Positions 7,674 to 17,013 of a stretch of 64,000 nucleotides of DNA are shown here, in pieces. Source of the DNA: Jonquetella anthropi DSM 22815 (GTDB lineage: Bacteria; Synergistota; Synergistia; Synergistales; Dethiosulfovibrionaceae); the NCBI RefSeq assembly GCF_000237805.1, contig NZ_CM001376.1, positions 605,010 through 669,009 of the forward strand. Reading direction: 5' to 3'. The position numbers and the translations under genes were made by a program. Numbering within the stretch: the first letter of the stretch is position 1; every line of letters starts with the position of its first letter. The notes under the pieces were generated by a model, which was given only the letters and a program-made list of their open reading frames with translations, made no database searches and was not told where the DNA came from.

Positions 7674-7732
7674 CGCGGCGGCACCTACCTTTTGGGGCGT
7701 CAGAATTTTATAAAGCGAGGAGCGAGACGGCG

Positions 7733-9655
7733 ATGAGCGATTTGTTCGGGCGCAGAGTCAACATGAGAGGGTTCCCTTACGAAAGCCTGCCGGCTGACGT
7801 GGTGGCTGATCTGGAAAACGCGGCTCGGGTCTGCCGGGCGCTCGCGGTGGCGATGACGACGCGGGCGAACAGCGGACACCCGGCCGGGTCCCTGTCCAGC
7901 ATGAAAATGTATATGGCCGCGTACGGCGTCGCGAACTTGACGCCGGACAACGCGGCGGACCTTGATCGGGATTACATCGCGATCAGTCACGGCCACACGT
8001 CCCCGGCCGCGTACGCGACGCTGGCGTACTACGGGTTTGTTGACGGTTTGGACGCCGTGCGGGAGTTCCGGCGCTGCGGATCACTCTTTCAGGGGCACGT
8101 GGAGCGGGACGTCCCCGGAATAGACTGGAGTTCCGGCGACCTTGGCCAAGGCCTTTCGGCCGGGGCCGGGTTCGCCTTGGCTCAAACGGCGCGGAAAAAC
8201 AAGTCAAGAGTGTACGTCCTCATGGGCGACGGCGAGCAGGGCAAAGGCCAGCTGGCTGAGGCCCGTCGGCTGATCGCGGCAAGAAATCTGCCCGTGACGG
8301 CGCTGGTCGACGCCAACGACATTCAAATTTCCGGTCGGGTGGAAGACGTAATGCCGATTCACCTGCGGCAGATCTGGGAGGCCGACGGCTGGCAGGTCAT
8401 CGAGTGCGACGGTGATAATTTCCCGTCCCTGTACGCTGGGCTTCGCCAGGCGTCGCTGTCCGATCGGCCGACGGTTTTAATCTGTCGCACCACCATGGGA
8501 CAGGGCGTGTCGTTCATGGAAGACCGGCCGGATTACCACGGCAAGGCGGCTACCGGAGATCTGTACCGCCAAGCGATGGACGAACTGAAAGCGCCTGACT
8601 TGGTCGCCATGGCGAACAGCTCGTCCGTCCGGACGGCTGGGGCGAAAATGGACAGGCCTCGCCCGGCTTTGAACGTGGGGGCGCCGCGGGTCTACAAGCT
8701 GGGTGAAAAGGTCGACTGCCGTTCCGGGTTCGGCAACGCGCTGAGCGACGTCGGCGCGGCGACGAAGGAAAACGGCGGCGGTCCGCTTCTCGTGTTCGAC
8801 TGTGATCTGGCCGGCTCGGTGAAAACCGCCGACTTCTCCAAAAAATTTCCCGAGTGGTTCGTCCAGGGCGGCATTCAGGAGCACTCGACCGCGACGGCCG
8901 CGGGCTCGTCGTCGATTGCCGGGGCGGCCTCTGTGTTCGCCGGGTTTGGCATGTTCGCCCTTGTGGAAGCCTATAACCAGCAGCGGCTCAACGACATCAA
9001 CGAGACGAACCTGACCTTGGCGCTGACTCACGTGGGGCTGGACGTGGGCGAAGACGGAAAGACGCACCAGTGCATCGACTACGTGGCTCTGGCGGCGAAC
9101 TGCTTCGGCTGGAAGCTGATCGTCCCAGCGGACGCGAACCAGACCGACCGGGCGCTGCGCTGGGCCGTTCAGGAAGGCGGCAACGTCTGCTTGGCTATGG
9201 GACGGAGCAAACTGCCGGTCCTGGAGTTGGACGGCCGACCGGCATTTGAGAAGCCGTTCGTTTACGGCGACGTCGTCCGTCTGCGAGAGGGGAAAAACGG
9301 GGCGATTCTCGCGCTCGGCGCCATGGCGAATCAGGCTCTCGAGGCGGCGGCGCTGCTGGCTCAAAAAGGGATTCAGGTGTCGGTCTACTCGGTGAGCTGC
9401 CCGTTGGTCTGCTGTGACGAAACGCTGAAAGAGGCGTTCGAGACCGGGGCGGTGCTGACGCTTGAAGACCACAACGCCCGAACCGGCATGGGAAGCTTGT
9501 GGCTGGCTCGGGCGAGCGAGCTGGGGCTGACCGGCCGAGCCCTTCGGCTTGGTGTGACCCACTACGGCATGTCGGGTCCCAGTTCGGACGTGTACGCTCA
9601 GATGGAACTTGACGGGCAGTCCGTCGCCGAAAGGTTCGCCCGGCTGATTCGATGA
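7733..9655 (+). CDS. tkt: Transketolase
   Basis: The protein has 640 residues from ATG 7733 (AGCGAGGAGCGAG upstream). The frame is open 54 codons further 5', but that part overlaps the SUI1 gene and is unlike the family. The thiamine-diphosphate fold shows the substrate His in NSGHPAGSLSS, GHTSPAAYATLAYYG, and the ThDP/Mg motif MGDGEQGKGQLAEA followed by DANDIQISG. The pyrimidine domain carries GGIQEHSTATAAG and THVGLDVGEDGKTHQ. It transfers ketol units in the non-oxidative pentose phosphate pathway. The single-chain form and length are normal. The stop overlaps queH by 4 nt. Confidence 0.9.
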   Translation: MSDLFGRRVNMRGFPYESLPADVVADLENAARVCRALAVAMTTRANSGHPAGSLSSMKMYMAAYGVANLTPDNAADLDRDYIAISHGHTSPAAYATLAYYGFVDGLDAVREFRRCGSLFQGHVERDVPGIDWSSGDLGQGLSAGAGFALAQTARKNKSRVYVLMGDGEQGKGQLAEARRLIAARNLPVTALVDANDIQISGRVEDVMPIHLRQIWEADGWQVIECDGDNFPSLYAGLRQASLSDRPTVLICRTTMGQGVSFMEDRPDYHGKAATGDLYRQAMDELKAPDLVAMANSSSVRTAGAKMDRPRPALNVGAPRVYKLGEKVDCRSGFGNALSDVGAATKENGGGPLLVFDCDLAGSVKTADFSKKFPEWFVQGGIQEHSTATAAGSSSIAGAASVFAGFGMFALVEAYNQQRLNDINETNLTLALTHVGLDVGEDGKTHQCIDYVALAANCFGWKLIVPADANQTDRALRWAVQEGGNVCLAMGRSKLPVLELDGRPAFEKPFVYGDVVRLREGKNGAILALGAMANQALEAAALLAQKGIQVSVYSVSCPLVCCDETLKEAFETGAVLTLEDHNARTGMGSLWLARASELGLTGRALRLGVTHYGMSGPSSDVYAQMELDGQSVAERFARLIR

Positions 9656-10227
9656 TTAAAGCGGCAAAAGGGAGACTTCTGCTTCACCTGTGCTGTGCGC
9701 CCTGCGGAACAGTCGGCTGGACCGACCTCTTGGCAGAGGGCTGGGACGTGACGGCGTTCTTCTGGGGGGCGAACATTCACCCGTACGGCGAATGGGTTCG
9801 CCGCCGGGAAGCGGTCGTCCAGCTGTCCAAAGCGCTAGACGGTCCGGCTCTGCTGCGCCCGTGGGCGCCTGAAGGGTGGTTTGCGGCAGTCCGCGGGTTG
9901 GAGCGGGAACCGGAAGGCGGCGCCCGGTGTGAAAAGTGTTTTGCCCTGCAACTTCAAGCGGCGGCTGACGCGGCCCGCCAGGGCGGCTTTGACGCGCTCT
10001 GCACGTCGCTGACGTCAAGCCGGCAGAAGTCGCCGGAGCTGATTAACCGACTGGGGAGAAGTATTGCCGAGCGGCAGGGTCTTTATTGGGAAGAGCGTAT
10101 TTGGCGCCGGAACAACGGCGCGGCCCGTTCGGCCGAAATCTGCCGCCGATTAGGTCTGTACCGGCAGGATTACTGCGGCTGTCTTTTCAGTCTGGCGTCC
10201 CGGCGGAGAGAAGGGAAAATCGCATGA
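9652..10227 (+). CDS. queH: Epoxyqueuosine reductase QueH
   Basis: The 191-residue protein belongs to the QueH (DUF208) family. The vicinal Cys pair and third Cys are in LHLCCAPCGTVG (Cys14, 15, 18). A second CEKCF pair near residue 95 provides the remaining ligands. QueH performs the last step of queuosine synthesis, reducing epoxyqueuosine in tRNA, and is the non-orthologous replacement of QueG. CTSLTSSRQKSPELINRLG is also typical. It is translationally coupled to transketolase upstream and to the AIR-synthase-like gene downstream. Confidence 0.92.
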   Translation: MIKAAKGRLLLHLCCAPCGTVGWTDLLAEGWDVTAFFWGANIHPYGEWVRRREAVVQLSKALDGPALLRPWAPEGWFAAVRGLEREPEGGARCEKCFALQLQAAADAARQGGFDALCTSLTSSRQKSPELINRLGRSIAERQGLYWEERIWRRNNGAARSAEICRRLGLYRQDYCGCLFSLASRRREGKIA

Positions 10228-11198
10228 GCGGGATAGTGGATCGGGTTGGCAAGCTGCCGCCGGACGTCCTCCAACAGTCCGTTCTTCGCTGGACTGGCGC
10301 GCCTCGGCCCGAGGTTCGCGTTGGTCCGGGGCTTGGAGAGGACGCGGCGGTTATCGACTGGCCGGCGGGCCGCCGGCTCGTCGTGACTAGCGACCCTATT
10401 GTGGGCGCGTCAAACGGCGCCGGGCGGTATCTCGTCCAAGTCAACGCCAATGATATCGCCTGCAAAGGCGGGGATCCGGCCTTTTTGGTCGTCACGCTGA
10501 TCGTCCCGGTCAAACTGGGGCGGAACTGGGCGTCGGAGGTCATGGAGCAGGTCGATCAGGCCTGCCGGGAGCTCAACGTGGCGGTGGTGGGCGGACACAC
10601 CGAGCTGACAGACCGATATGACTGGCCGGTGATCGTCGGAACCATGATCGGGACAACCGAGTGGGACCTTCAGGCGGGCCGGATTCGGCCCGGCGACAGG
10701 CTGATCATCACCAAGCACTTGGGACTTGAGGGAATGGCGATTCTCGCGTCCGATCGGCCGGATCTGTTAAAACCGTCGATGACGTCAGAGGAAATCGCTC
10801 AGACAGCAGACTGGCGCGGCCGTCTTTCCGTGCTGCCCGAGTCCAAAATCCTGCGCTCTCGGGCGCATTTTATGCACGATCCGACCGAAGGCGGTTTCTT
10901 GGGCGGCCTGACGGAAATCAGCCGCCTCGGCGGGCTGGCAGTTCATCTGGACTGGGACGCTCTGCCGCTTCACCCGCTGACCCGGCGGGCGGCGGACGCT
11001 CTGGGGTTTGACCCGCTCAAGCTCATCTCGTCGGGTGCGCTGCTGGCCGTGGTTCCGGAAAACGACGCCGCTGAGCTGATGGGTGAACTGAAGCGGTCGG
11101 GCATTGAAGCTGCCCTCGTGGGCGAGGTCACCGAAGGGACGAACAACTGGGAGCCGTCGGCGGATGAAGAACTCTGGGGGCTGTTGGTCAGAGCCTGA
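10224..11198 (+). CDS. AIR synthase-related protein (HypE/PurM-like ATP-binding fold)
   Basis: The protein has 324 residues from ATG 10224, overlapping the queH stop. The PurM-like superfamily (HypE, SelD, ThiL, PurM, PurL) is recognised by GPGLGEDAAVI, VNANDIACKGGDPAF, GGHTELTDRYDWPVI and the glycine-rich HDPTEGGFLGG. These enzymes activate an oxygen or similar group with ATP. It is not SelD: there is no catalytic Cys/Sec-Gly N-terminal region. No other hyp genes are nearby, so HypE itself is unlikely. The substrate is unknown. Confidence 0.8.
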   Translation: MSGIVDRVGKLPPDVLQQSVLRWTGAPRPEVRVGPGLGEDAAVIDWPAGRRLVVTSDPIVGASNGAGRYLVQVNANDIACKGGDPAFLVVTLIVPVKLGRNWASEVMEQVDQACRELNVAVVGGHTELTDRYDWPVIVGTMIGTTEWDLQAGRIRPGDRLIITKHLGLEGMAILASDRPDLLKPSMTSEEIAQTADWRGRLSVLPESKILRSRAHFMHDPTEGGFLGGLTEISRLGGLAVHLDWDALPLHPLTRRAADALGFDPLKLISSGALLAVVPENDAAELMGELKRSGIEAALVGEVTEGTNNWEPSADEELWGLLVRA

Positions 11199-11227
11199 CG
11201 GACTGAAGGAGAAAGGGGAGGTTCAAC

Positions 11228-12334
11228 TTGGAACACATTTGGGCACGGATCGGCGAACTGCGCCGGAACTTGGCTGAACGGAAGCTGGACGCGCTGGTAC
11301 TGATTGACGCGGAAAAGCTGGGGTGGGTGAACGCTTTCTACTACAGCGGATATCAGGGCACCAGCGCGACAGTCGTCATCACTCATGATCGGGCAATTTT
11401 GGCGACCGACTCCCGATACACCCTTCAGGCCAGCGAGACGTCGCCTCTGGAGCTTCAGACCCAAAAAACAGGCGAAAACCACGCCGTTACCGTCAAGCGT
11501 TTGGTCGGCGAGCTCGGGCTGAAGCGCTGTGGTTTTGACGGAGCCGCCCTGTCCGCGTCGACCTTCATTCAACTCTCCGAGCTTCCCGTTCAGTGGGAAG
11601 ACTGCAGCAGCATGATTACCGCCCAGCGGCGCCACAAGGACGCCGGCGAAATTGCCCTGATTCGTCGGGCCGCTGACATCGCGGCCGGCGCGTATCTGGC
11701 GGCGCTTAAAACCGTCCGTCCGGGCATGAAGGAGGCTGAGCTGGCTAAAATTATCGAATTGGAAATCGCGAAGCTGGACGGCGAAGGCGTCTGGCACGAC
11801 GGCGGCATGATCGTGGCTTCGGGCGTGCGGAGTGCCCTGCCTCACGGCAGAGCGTCGAAAAAAACGATGCAGTTGGGCGAGCAGGTAACAGTTGACTACG
11901 GCTCGATATACGGCGCGTATCAAAGCGACATCACCCGCAACTTCTCGCTCGGCCCTGTGGCCGACGCCGAGTTCCTCAAGATTCACGATGTGCTGTTGGA
12001 AGCGCACAACACCGCGGCTGCGGCATTGAAGCCCGGCGTCATCGGCCGGGATATTGACGCGATCGCCCGGAACATCATCGCCCGGGCCGGGTACGGCCAG
12101 TACTTCGGGCACGGACTGGGGCACAGCTTCGGGCTGGAAATTCACGAGAACCCACGCCTGTCCCCTGCTTACGGGGAAGAGCTGCGGGAAGGCGACGTGA
12201 TCACCGTCGAGCCGGGCATTTATATCCCCGGTCGGGGCGGCCTGAGGCTGGAAGACGACTACCTGATCACGGCGAGCGGGGCCGAACGGCTCAGCAGCGC
12301 TCTGCCGCAGGAATTTATTCACCTGAGCCTGTAG
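11228..12334 (+). CDS. M24B aminopeptidase (Xaa-Pro peptidase family)
   Basis: The 368-residue protein starts at TTG 11228 after a GGAGAAAGGGGAGG site. It has an N-terminal creatinase-like domain (LVLIDAEKLGWVNAFYYSGY) and a C-terminal pita-bread fold with all five metal ligands visible. These are the two Asp in VDYGSIYGAYQSDITRN, the His in GHGLGHSFGLEIHENP, and the Glu in VEPGIYIPGRGG and LRLEDDYLI. Such enzymes remove an N-terminal residue preceding proline and suit a peptide-fermenting lifestyle. Cytoplasmic, no signal peptide. Confidence 0.9.
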   Translation: MEHIWARIGELRRNLAERKLDALVLIDAEKLGWVNAFYYSGYQGTSATVVITHDRAILATDSRYTLQASETSPLELQTQKTGENHAVTVKRLVGELGLKRCGFDGAALSASTFIQLSELPVQWEDCSSMITAQRRHKDAGEIALIRRAADIAAGAYLAALKTVRPGMKEAELAKIIELEIAKLDGEGVWHDGGMIVASGVRSALPHGRASKKTMQLGEQVTVDYGSIYGAYQSDITRNFSLGPVADAEFLKIHDVLLEAHNTAAAALKPGVIGRDIDAIARNIIARAGYGQYFGHGLGHSFGLEIHENPRLSPAYGEELREGDVITVEPGIYIPGRGGLRLEDDYLITASGAERLSSALPQEFIHLSL

Positions 12335-12479
12335 TTTCGGAGCTTGTGCCGCGCTGATGTCAGAGGTTCTGAGGGGGCCGTCAGCAGTCTTGCGGCAGAG
12401 AAGACGAAGTCTCGTGATATAATAAGAACTGTTCTTGTAAGGAATCGAAAAGGCAGGAAAACTGAGAGGGGGAAAAACA

Positions 12480-12638
12480 GTGAAGAAGTACGTTTGCACC
12501 GTATGCGGCTTTGTGTACGACCCGGAAGTGGGGGATCCGGACAGCGGGATTGCTCCCGGCACGGCGTTTGAGGATATTCCGGACGATTGGGTCTGCCCGG
12601 AGTGCGGCGTGGGCAAGGATATGTTTGAAGAGCAGTAG
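12480..12638 (+). CDS. Rubredoxin
   Basis: The 52-residue protein starts at GTG 12480, preceded by GAGAGGGGG. The two iron-binding CxxCG knuckles are [12 protein letters not shown] (Cys6, Cys9) and [13 protein letters not shown] (Cys39, Cys42), with the conserved aromatic residues and [12 protein letters not shown] between them. Rubredoxin carries single electrons on an Fe(Cys)4 centre, commonly to oxygen or peroxide reductases in anaerobes. It stands as a single gene with its own terminator. A TATAAT at 12418-12423 may be its -10 element, without a good -35. Confidence 0.95.
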   Translation: MKKYVCTVCGFVYDPEVGDPDSGIAPGTAFEDIPDDWVCPECGVGKDMFEEQ

Positions 12639-12651
12639 AGAAATGAAACGA

Positions 12652-12680
12652 AGCGGCGCTGCCAAGCGCCGCTTTTTTTT
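12652..12680 (+). terminator. Rubredoxin terminator
   Basis: The 8-bp stem AGCGGCGC/GCGCCGCT has a 6-nt loop and a run of eight T. Confidence 0.9.
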
Positions 12681-12778
12681 GTGCGCCCTGCGCCCCAGCG
12701 GAGAGCGGAGCCGATAGAGTATAATGAACAAACGGGGCTGTTCTCCCGCTCCCGACTCTCTGACGAAGAGGTGACCTG

Positions 12779-14416
12779 ATGCCCATCACAGTAGAATTTC
12801 CGTCGCAGAACAGCGTTCAGCTCAACCAACCGATCTTGGGGACGGAGTTGTTCGCGCTGTACCCACCGGCTCGTCCGGCTGTCGCGATGCGGGTCAACCA
12901 TTATCTGAGGCCTCTCAGCTGGCAGATAGACGCTGACGCCGCTGTGACGCCAGTGGACACCAGCACGTTTGAGGGCGTTTGGGTGTACCGAAACACTTTG
13001 AGCTTCGCGCTGATTATGGCCTGTCACCGCGCTCTCGGCAAAGGGCTGACCGTGCGGCACTCGATCAGCGACGCGCTGTACTGGGTCTTTAACGACGGCA
13101 CGGCGATGACCCCGTCGGACGTCGCCTCGATTGACGCGGAACTCAGACGGCTTGTCGCCGCCGATATGCCGATTCAGCGCGAGATCCTTTCGCTCGACAA
13201 GGTCGTCCGCATCTTCAACGCCCAAGGAAAGCAGGACACGGCCAAGCTTTTGGCCCTGACGGCCGTCGATCCGGTCGAAGTTTACCGCAGCGCCGACCTG
13301 TACTGTTGTTTCTACGGCCCCCTGATGCCCTCGATGGGTGAGCTGGACCGTTTTTCCGTTGAGCCGCTGGAGGACGGCCTGGCGCTTCGGTTCCCGACGG
13401 TCGCCTCGCCCGACGGTCTGCCGGCGTATACGCCGCTTCCCAAGGTCAGCCGGGTGTTCAGCGAGTTCGGCAACTGGCTGAAAACCATCGGCGTTACGAC
13501 CATGGCCGATCTGTTCGACGTGGTTAATTCGGGCGGCGACGCGGACGTGGTTCTGTTGGCCGAGGCGCTCCACTCTCAGCGGTTCGCTCAGCTGGCCGAG
13601 GAGATCGTCAAAGACCCTGAAAGGCGTATGGTAGCCATCGCCGGGCCTTCCAGCGCCGGCAAAACGACGTCGGCTCAACGCCTCAAAATTCAGCTCCGAA
13701 TCACCGGCGCTCTGCCGGTTACGCTGTCTTTGGACGACTATTACTTGGACGAGATCACCACGGTGGACGAGCACGGCGAGCCCGACTTTGAGTCCATCGA
13801 GGCTCTGGACTTGGAGCGGCTGGAAAAGGACCTCCAGTCGCTGGTCGAGGGCCGTCCCACGAAAGTTCCGATTTTCGACTTTACCCGTCACCGCCGAAGC
13901 GGCGAGCGGACCGTCTCGTTGGGCGACAAAGGCATTCTCGTGATGGAAGGCCTCCACGCGCTGAACGATCGGTTAGTTGGCATGATCAAGGCCGAACAGC
14001 GTTTTGGGCTGTTTGTGGCCCCCATGACCGGGGTCAGCCTTGACGGGCACAACCGGACGAGCACGACCGACAACCGGCTACTGCGCCGAATGGTGCGCGA
14101 CTACATGACGCGCGGCTACTCGCCGGAGGAAACGCTCAAAGTGTGGCCGTCGGTTATTCGGGGCGGCAACAAGTACATCTTCCCGTACCAGCAGAACGCC
14201 GACGCTATGTTCAACTCCGTGCTGTTCTACGAATTGGCGGTGCTGAAATCGCTGGTTGAGCCCCTGCTTCGCCGCATCGAGGACAGCTCGCCGGTCTACG
14301 GCGAAGCCCAGCGCCTGCTGGGCATTCTGCGCTTTGTCCCCGTGCTGTCGGCTCATCTGGTGCCCAACAACTCGGTGCTGCGCGAGTTCATCGGCGGCAG
14401 CGTCGTCGCCATTTAG
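12779..14416 (+). CDS. Uridine kinase-like nucleoside kinase with N-terminal TGS/ThrRS-like region
   Basis: The 545-residue protein has an N-terminal half resembling the editing and TGS part of threonyl-tRNA synthetase (VNHYLRPLSW, then GKGLTVRHSISDALYWVF). It is followed by a phosphoribulokinase/uridine kinase domain with P-loop GPSSAGKTTSAQRL at about residue 290 and the LSLDDYYLDEITT substrate segment. MEGLHALND and NRTSTTDNRLLRRMVRDY follow. This architecture is common in Firmicutes, Thermotogae and Synergistota and is annotated as nucleoside kinase. The true substrate is uncertain. The start follows GAAGAGGTGACCTG. Confidence 0.85.
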   Translation: MPITVEFPSQNSVQLNQPILGTELFALYPPARPAVAMRVNHYLRPLSWQIDADAAVTPVDTSTFEGVWVYRNTLSFALIMACHRALGKGLTVRHSISDALYWVFNDGTAMTPSDVASIDAELRRLVAADMPIQREILSLDKVVRIFNAQGKQDTAKLLALTAVDPVEVYRSADLYCCFYGPLMPSMGELDRFSVEPLEDGLALRFPTVASPDGLPAYTPLPKVSRVFSEFGNWLKTIGVTTMADLFDVVNSGGDADVVLLAEALHSQRFAQLAEEIVKDPERRMVAIAGPSSAGKTTSAQRLKIQLRITGALPVTLSLDDYYLDEITTVDEHGEPDFESIEALDLERLEKDLQSLVEGRPTKVPIFDFTRHRRSGERTVSLGDKGILVMEGLHALNDRLVGMIKAEQRFGLFVAPMTGVSLDGHNRTSTTDNRLLRRMVRDYMTRGYSPEETLKVWPSVIRGGNKYIFPYQQNADAMFNSVLFYELAVLKSLVEPLLRRIEDSSPVYGEAQRLLGILRFVPVLSAHLVPNNSVLREFIGGSVVAI

Positions 14417-14431
14417 TTTGGAGGTGTCGCC

Positions 14432-15277
14432 GTGGATAAGGTGACCATGTCTCAGGTTGCCGAAGCGGCTGGGGTCAACAAGGCGACAGTCAGCCGCGCT
14501 CTGCGGGGCGACCGGCGCATTTCCGAGGCGACTCACGCTCGCGTCTGGGCGGCGGCCCGCCGCCTCGGCTACGAGAGAAACGCCTTGGCCAGCGGTCTGT
14601 CCAGTCGGCACAGCGGCGTCGTTGGGCTTGTTTTGGCGTCGCTTCGTCCGTCATGGACTGGCGCTCTGATTTCCGGCGTCTCGCGAGTGCTGGCTCGCGC
14701 CCGCGTTGACCTGCTGATCAGCTCCATAGACGGCAACGGGCGAGGGGCTTCGACGGTCCTGCGCCGCATGACGTCCCGCCGGGTTGATGGCCTGATCTGG
14801 CTCGGCCCTTGGGCTGACGGCGAAACCGTTGACGTTCCGGCGGTGTTCCTGGGCGACGGCGCTCCGCTTGGCGGCTGTCAGATCGGCACCGACAGGGAAG
14901 AACTGCTCCGGCAGGTGCGGACGCTGGCCAACGGACGGCCGATCCTGTACCGACAGGGGCCGAACGCTTCGTTCTGTTTTCTTGAGGAACTTGCTGCGGC
15001 CGACGGCGCTGCAGAGGGGGCTCCTCTTGTCATTTGGGATGGGCTGTCCAGCCCGATCGAAGGCGAACGGCCAGAGCTGGCTTGCGTTCCTCAGGGAGCT
15101 TGGGATTGGAACGCTCCATGGCGTGTCGAGCTGCCCGCCGCGGAGCTTGGCGTGCTGTCCGGCCGGCTGCTGCTGAACTGCGTCTTCGGCCGGGGCTGCA
15201 GGCCGGCGAAAGTTTCGGTTCGGCCCAACTTGGTCTCCCGCGTGGGGACAAGCGAGGCGGAAGGAGATGTGGGGTAG
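14432..15277 (+). CDS. LacI-family transcriptional regulator
   Basis: The 281-residue protein starts at GTG 14432. The N-terminal helix-turn-helix (MSQVAEAAGVNKATVSRALRG) and hinge (ARVWAAARRLGYERNALASGL) are typical LacI. The effector domain (GVVGLVLASLRPSWTGALISG) is shorter and more divergent than the usual roughly 330-residue protein. It could bind a small ligand or act without one. It lies 15 bp after the kinase and directly abuts mrp, an unusual place for a sugar regulator. No transporter is nearby to suggest the ligand. Confidence 0.85.
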   Translation: MDKVTMSQVAEAAGVNKATVSRALRGDRRISEATHARVWAAARRLGYERNALASGLSSRHSGVVGLVLASLRPSWTGALISGVSRVLARARVDLLISSIDGNGRGASTVLRRMTSRRVDGLIWLGPWADGETVDVPAVFLGDGAPLGGCQIGTDREELLRQVRTLANGRPILYRQGPNASFCFLEELAAADGAAEGAPLVIWDGLSSPIEGERPELACVPQGAWDWNAPWRVELPAAELGVLSGRLLLNCVFGRGCRPAKVSVRPNLVSRVGTSEAEGDVG

Positions 15278-16081
15278 ATGTCAGGTTGTTCGGGTTCGTG
15301 CAGTTCTTGTTCCCATGCCGGGTGCGCCGGGTTCGTCAAGGACCGGCGGGGCGTCAAACGGATCATTGCCGTGGGGAGCGGCAAAGGCGGCGTCGGCAAG
15401 AGCACTGTAACGGCGCTCTGTGCGGTAGCCCTGCGCCGTCAGGGCCTTTCGGTCGGCGTTCTTGACGCCGACTTGACCGGCCCGTCGATTCCCAATCTGC
15501 TGGGCGTCACGGCTCGCCCGCTGGTGGACGAAAACGAAAAAATTATCCCGTCGGTCAGCTCAACCGGCATCGGCGTGATGTCAGCCAGTTTAGTTCTGGA
15601 AGACAACCGGCAGCCGGTGGTATGGCGCGGGCCGATGATTACCGGCGTCATAAAACAGTTCTGGCAGGACGTGGTATGGCAGGGACTGGACTGCCTGCTG
15701 ATCGACCTGCCGCCCGGAACGGCCGACGCGCCGATCACGGTTCTCCAAATGATTCCGGTTGACGGCCTGCTGGCCGTCACGACCCCGCAGAGCTTGGCGG
15801 CGACTATCGTTCAAAAGCAGATCGCCTTGGCCCAGATGCTGCAAGTGCCGCTTCTCGGGCTGGTGGAGAACATGAGCTACACGGTCTGTCCGCACTGCGG
15901 CGAGGTCTGGGAGCCGCTGGGGAGCAGCCACAGGGAGGCTATTGAAAAGAACTACGGCGTCAAGACGGTTGCCCGCGTCCCGATGGACCCGAAACTGACC
16001 GCGTTAAGCGACGCCGGCCGGCTGGAAGAGTACCAGAACGGCGACCTTGAAGCTCAGCTGCGGGAGGCGTTTGGCCTGTGA
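15278..16081 (+). CDS. mrp: Mrp/NBP35-type Fe-S cluster carrier ATPase
   Basis: The 267-residue protein has a Cys-rich N-terminus (CSGSCSSCSHAGCAG) and a deviant Walker A, GSGKGGVGKST, at about residues 33-43. It also has DADLTGPSIP, the Walker B region LLIDLPPGTADAP, and the C-terminal CPHCGE motif that bridges an Fe-S cluster in the dimer. These ATPases transfer [4Fe-4S] clusters to target proteins. The N-terminal four-Cys motif is like that of NBP35 rather than simple ApbC. The start is immediately after the LacI stop and the end overlaps trmB (GTGA). Confidence 0.9.
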   Translation: MSGCSGSCSSCSHAGCAGFVKDRRGVKRIIAVGSGKGGVGKSTVTALCAVALRRQGLSVGVLDADLTGPSIPNLLGVTARPLVDENEKIIPSVSSTGIGVMSASLVLEDNRQPVVWRGPMITGVIKQFWQDVVWQGLDCLLIDLPPGTADAPITVLQMIPVDGLLAVTTPQSLAATIVQKQIALAQMLQVPLLGLVENMSYTVCPHCGEVWEPLGSSHREAIEKNYGVKTVARVPMDPKLTALSDAGRLEEYQNGDLEAQLREAFGL

Positions 16082-17010
16082 GACGGGGAGAAATTCTCCT
16101 GTCGCCGGACGCTGGAGCCCAGCTGCCCGAGCTGACGCCGCCGGTCATCGCTGAGATTGGCTTCGGCAACGGTGAGTTTATGACCCACCTCGCTTCCCGC
16201 CGCCCGGACGCGACGGTGGTGGGCTTGGAAGTTTCCATGACCTGCGTCGAAAAAGCCCTGACGCGGGTGCGGCGTCAGGGCTTGCCAAACGTTCGTATTC
16301 TTTTAGGGGACGCCCGGTTTCTCCTTCGGGAGTGCTTTCCCGACGGGACGTTCGAGAGAATTTACATGAGCTTCCCGTGCCCGTGGCCAAAAGAACGGCA
16401 CGCCAAACGCCGCGTCACGGCGGAAGGTTTCTCTTCCACGCTGGCGGCGGTTCTCGCTTTAGGCGGCGTCTTTGAGCTGGCCACCGACGAAGGCTGGTAC
16501 GCCGACGAAGTGGCGTCCGTCTTGGGCTCTCACCCGGCGCTGTCGCTTGAAAAACGCCTTCTGAACCACCGGCGGGAAATCACCACAAAATACGAGAAGC
16601 GCTGGCTGGAAGAGGGCAAGGACATTCACCATCTGTATTTCGTCAAAAAAGCTCCCTGGACGGTTCAGCGGCTGACAGGGCCGAAAGGAGAAGACGCGAT
16701 GCACGTTCACGTTCCCGGAAGCTCGTTCGATCCGGACGCGTTGGCTCAGGCAGTCCGCGGTCGGGTAGGCCGCACAGGCGAAGCCGGCGGGGAACAGTCC
16801 GGCTTTTGGGCGTTCCATTCCGTCTGGACGGGAGAGGACGCCGCGCTGGTCGAGGCGATCTGCACCGACGACGGGTTTGAGCAGAAATTTTACTTTAAAG
16901 TCGTTCGTCGGGACGACGGCCTGCTGGTGAAGCTCGACGGGATACACCTGCCGTACTTGACGCCGTCCGTGAGAGGAGCCTTGGCCGATCTAGCCGGTCT
17001 GGTGTCGTAA
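16078..17010 (+). CDS. trmB: tRNA (guanine46-N7)-methyltransferase with C-terminal extension
   Basis: The 310-residue protein starts at GTG 16078. The SAM motif is IAEIGFGNGEF. The TrmB signature is the active-site block YMSFPCPWPKERHAKRR, and the family segment FELATDEGWYADEV follows. TrmB makes m7G46 in the tRNA variable loop. Residues from about 205 (MHVHVPGSSFDPDALA) to the end form an extra domain of about 100 residues, absent from the E. coli-length enzyme. Similar extensions are known in some deep-branching bacteria. Its role is unknown. Confidence 0.9.
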   Translation: MRRGEILLSPDAGAQLPELTPPVIAEIGFGNGEFMTHLASRRPDATVVGLEVSMTCVEKALTRVRRQGLPNVRILLGDARFLLRECFPDGTFERIYMSFPCPWPKERHAKRRVTAEGFSSTLAAVLALGGVFELATDEGWYADEVASVLGSHPALSLEKRLLNHRREITTKYEKRWLEEGKDIHHLYFVKKAPWTVQRLTGPKGEDAMHVHVPGSSFDPDALAQAVRGRVGRTGEAGGEQSGFWAFHSVWTGEDAALVEAICTDDGFEQKFYFKVVRRDDGLLVKLDGIHLPYLTPSVRGALADLAGLVS

Positions 17011-17013
17011 ATC

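Noticed and set aside
8477-9562. 361-codon minus-strand frame inside transketolase
   Set aside because: Shadow of a GC-rich gene with diagnostic motifs on the plus strand.
10224-11198. SelD (selenophosphate synthetase)
   Set aside because: The fold family is shared and selenium genes are nearby, but the N-terminal catalytic Cys/Sec loop of SelD is missing.
10970-13957. 995-codon open frame on the minus strand
   Set aside because: It lies opposite several well-identified plus-strand genes (AIR-synthase-like, M24 peptidase, rubredoxin, nucleoside kinase). Its product is Arg/Gln/Val-rich shadow protein with no motif. It arises from GC-rich codon bias.
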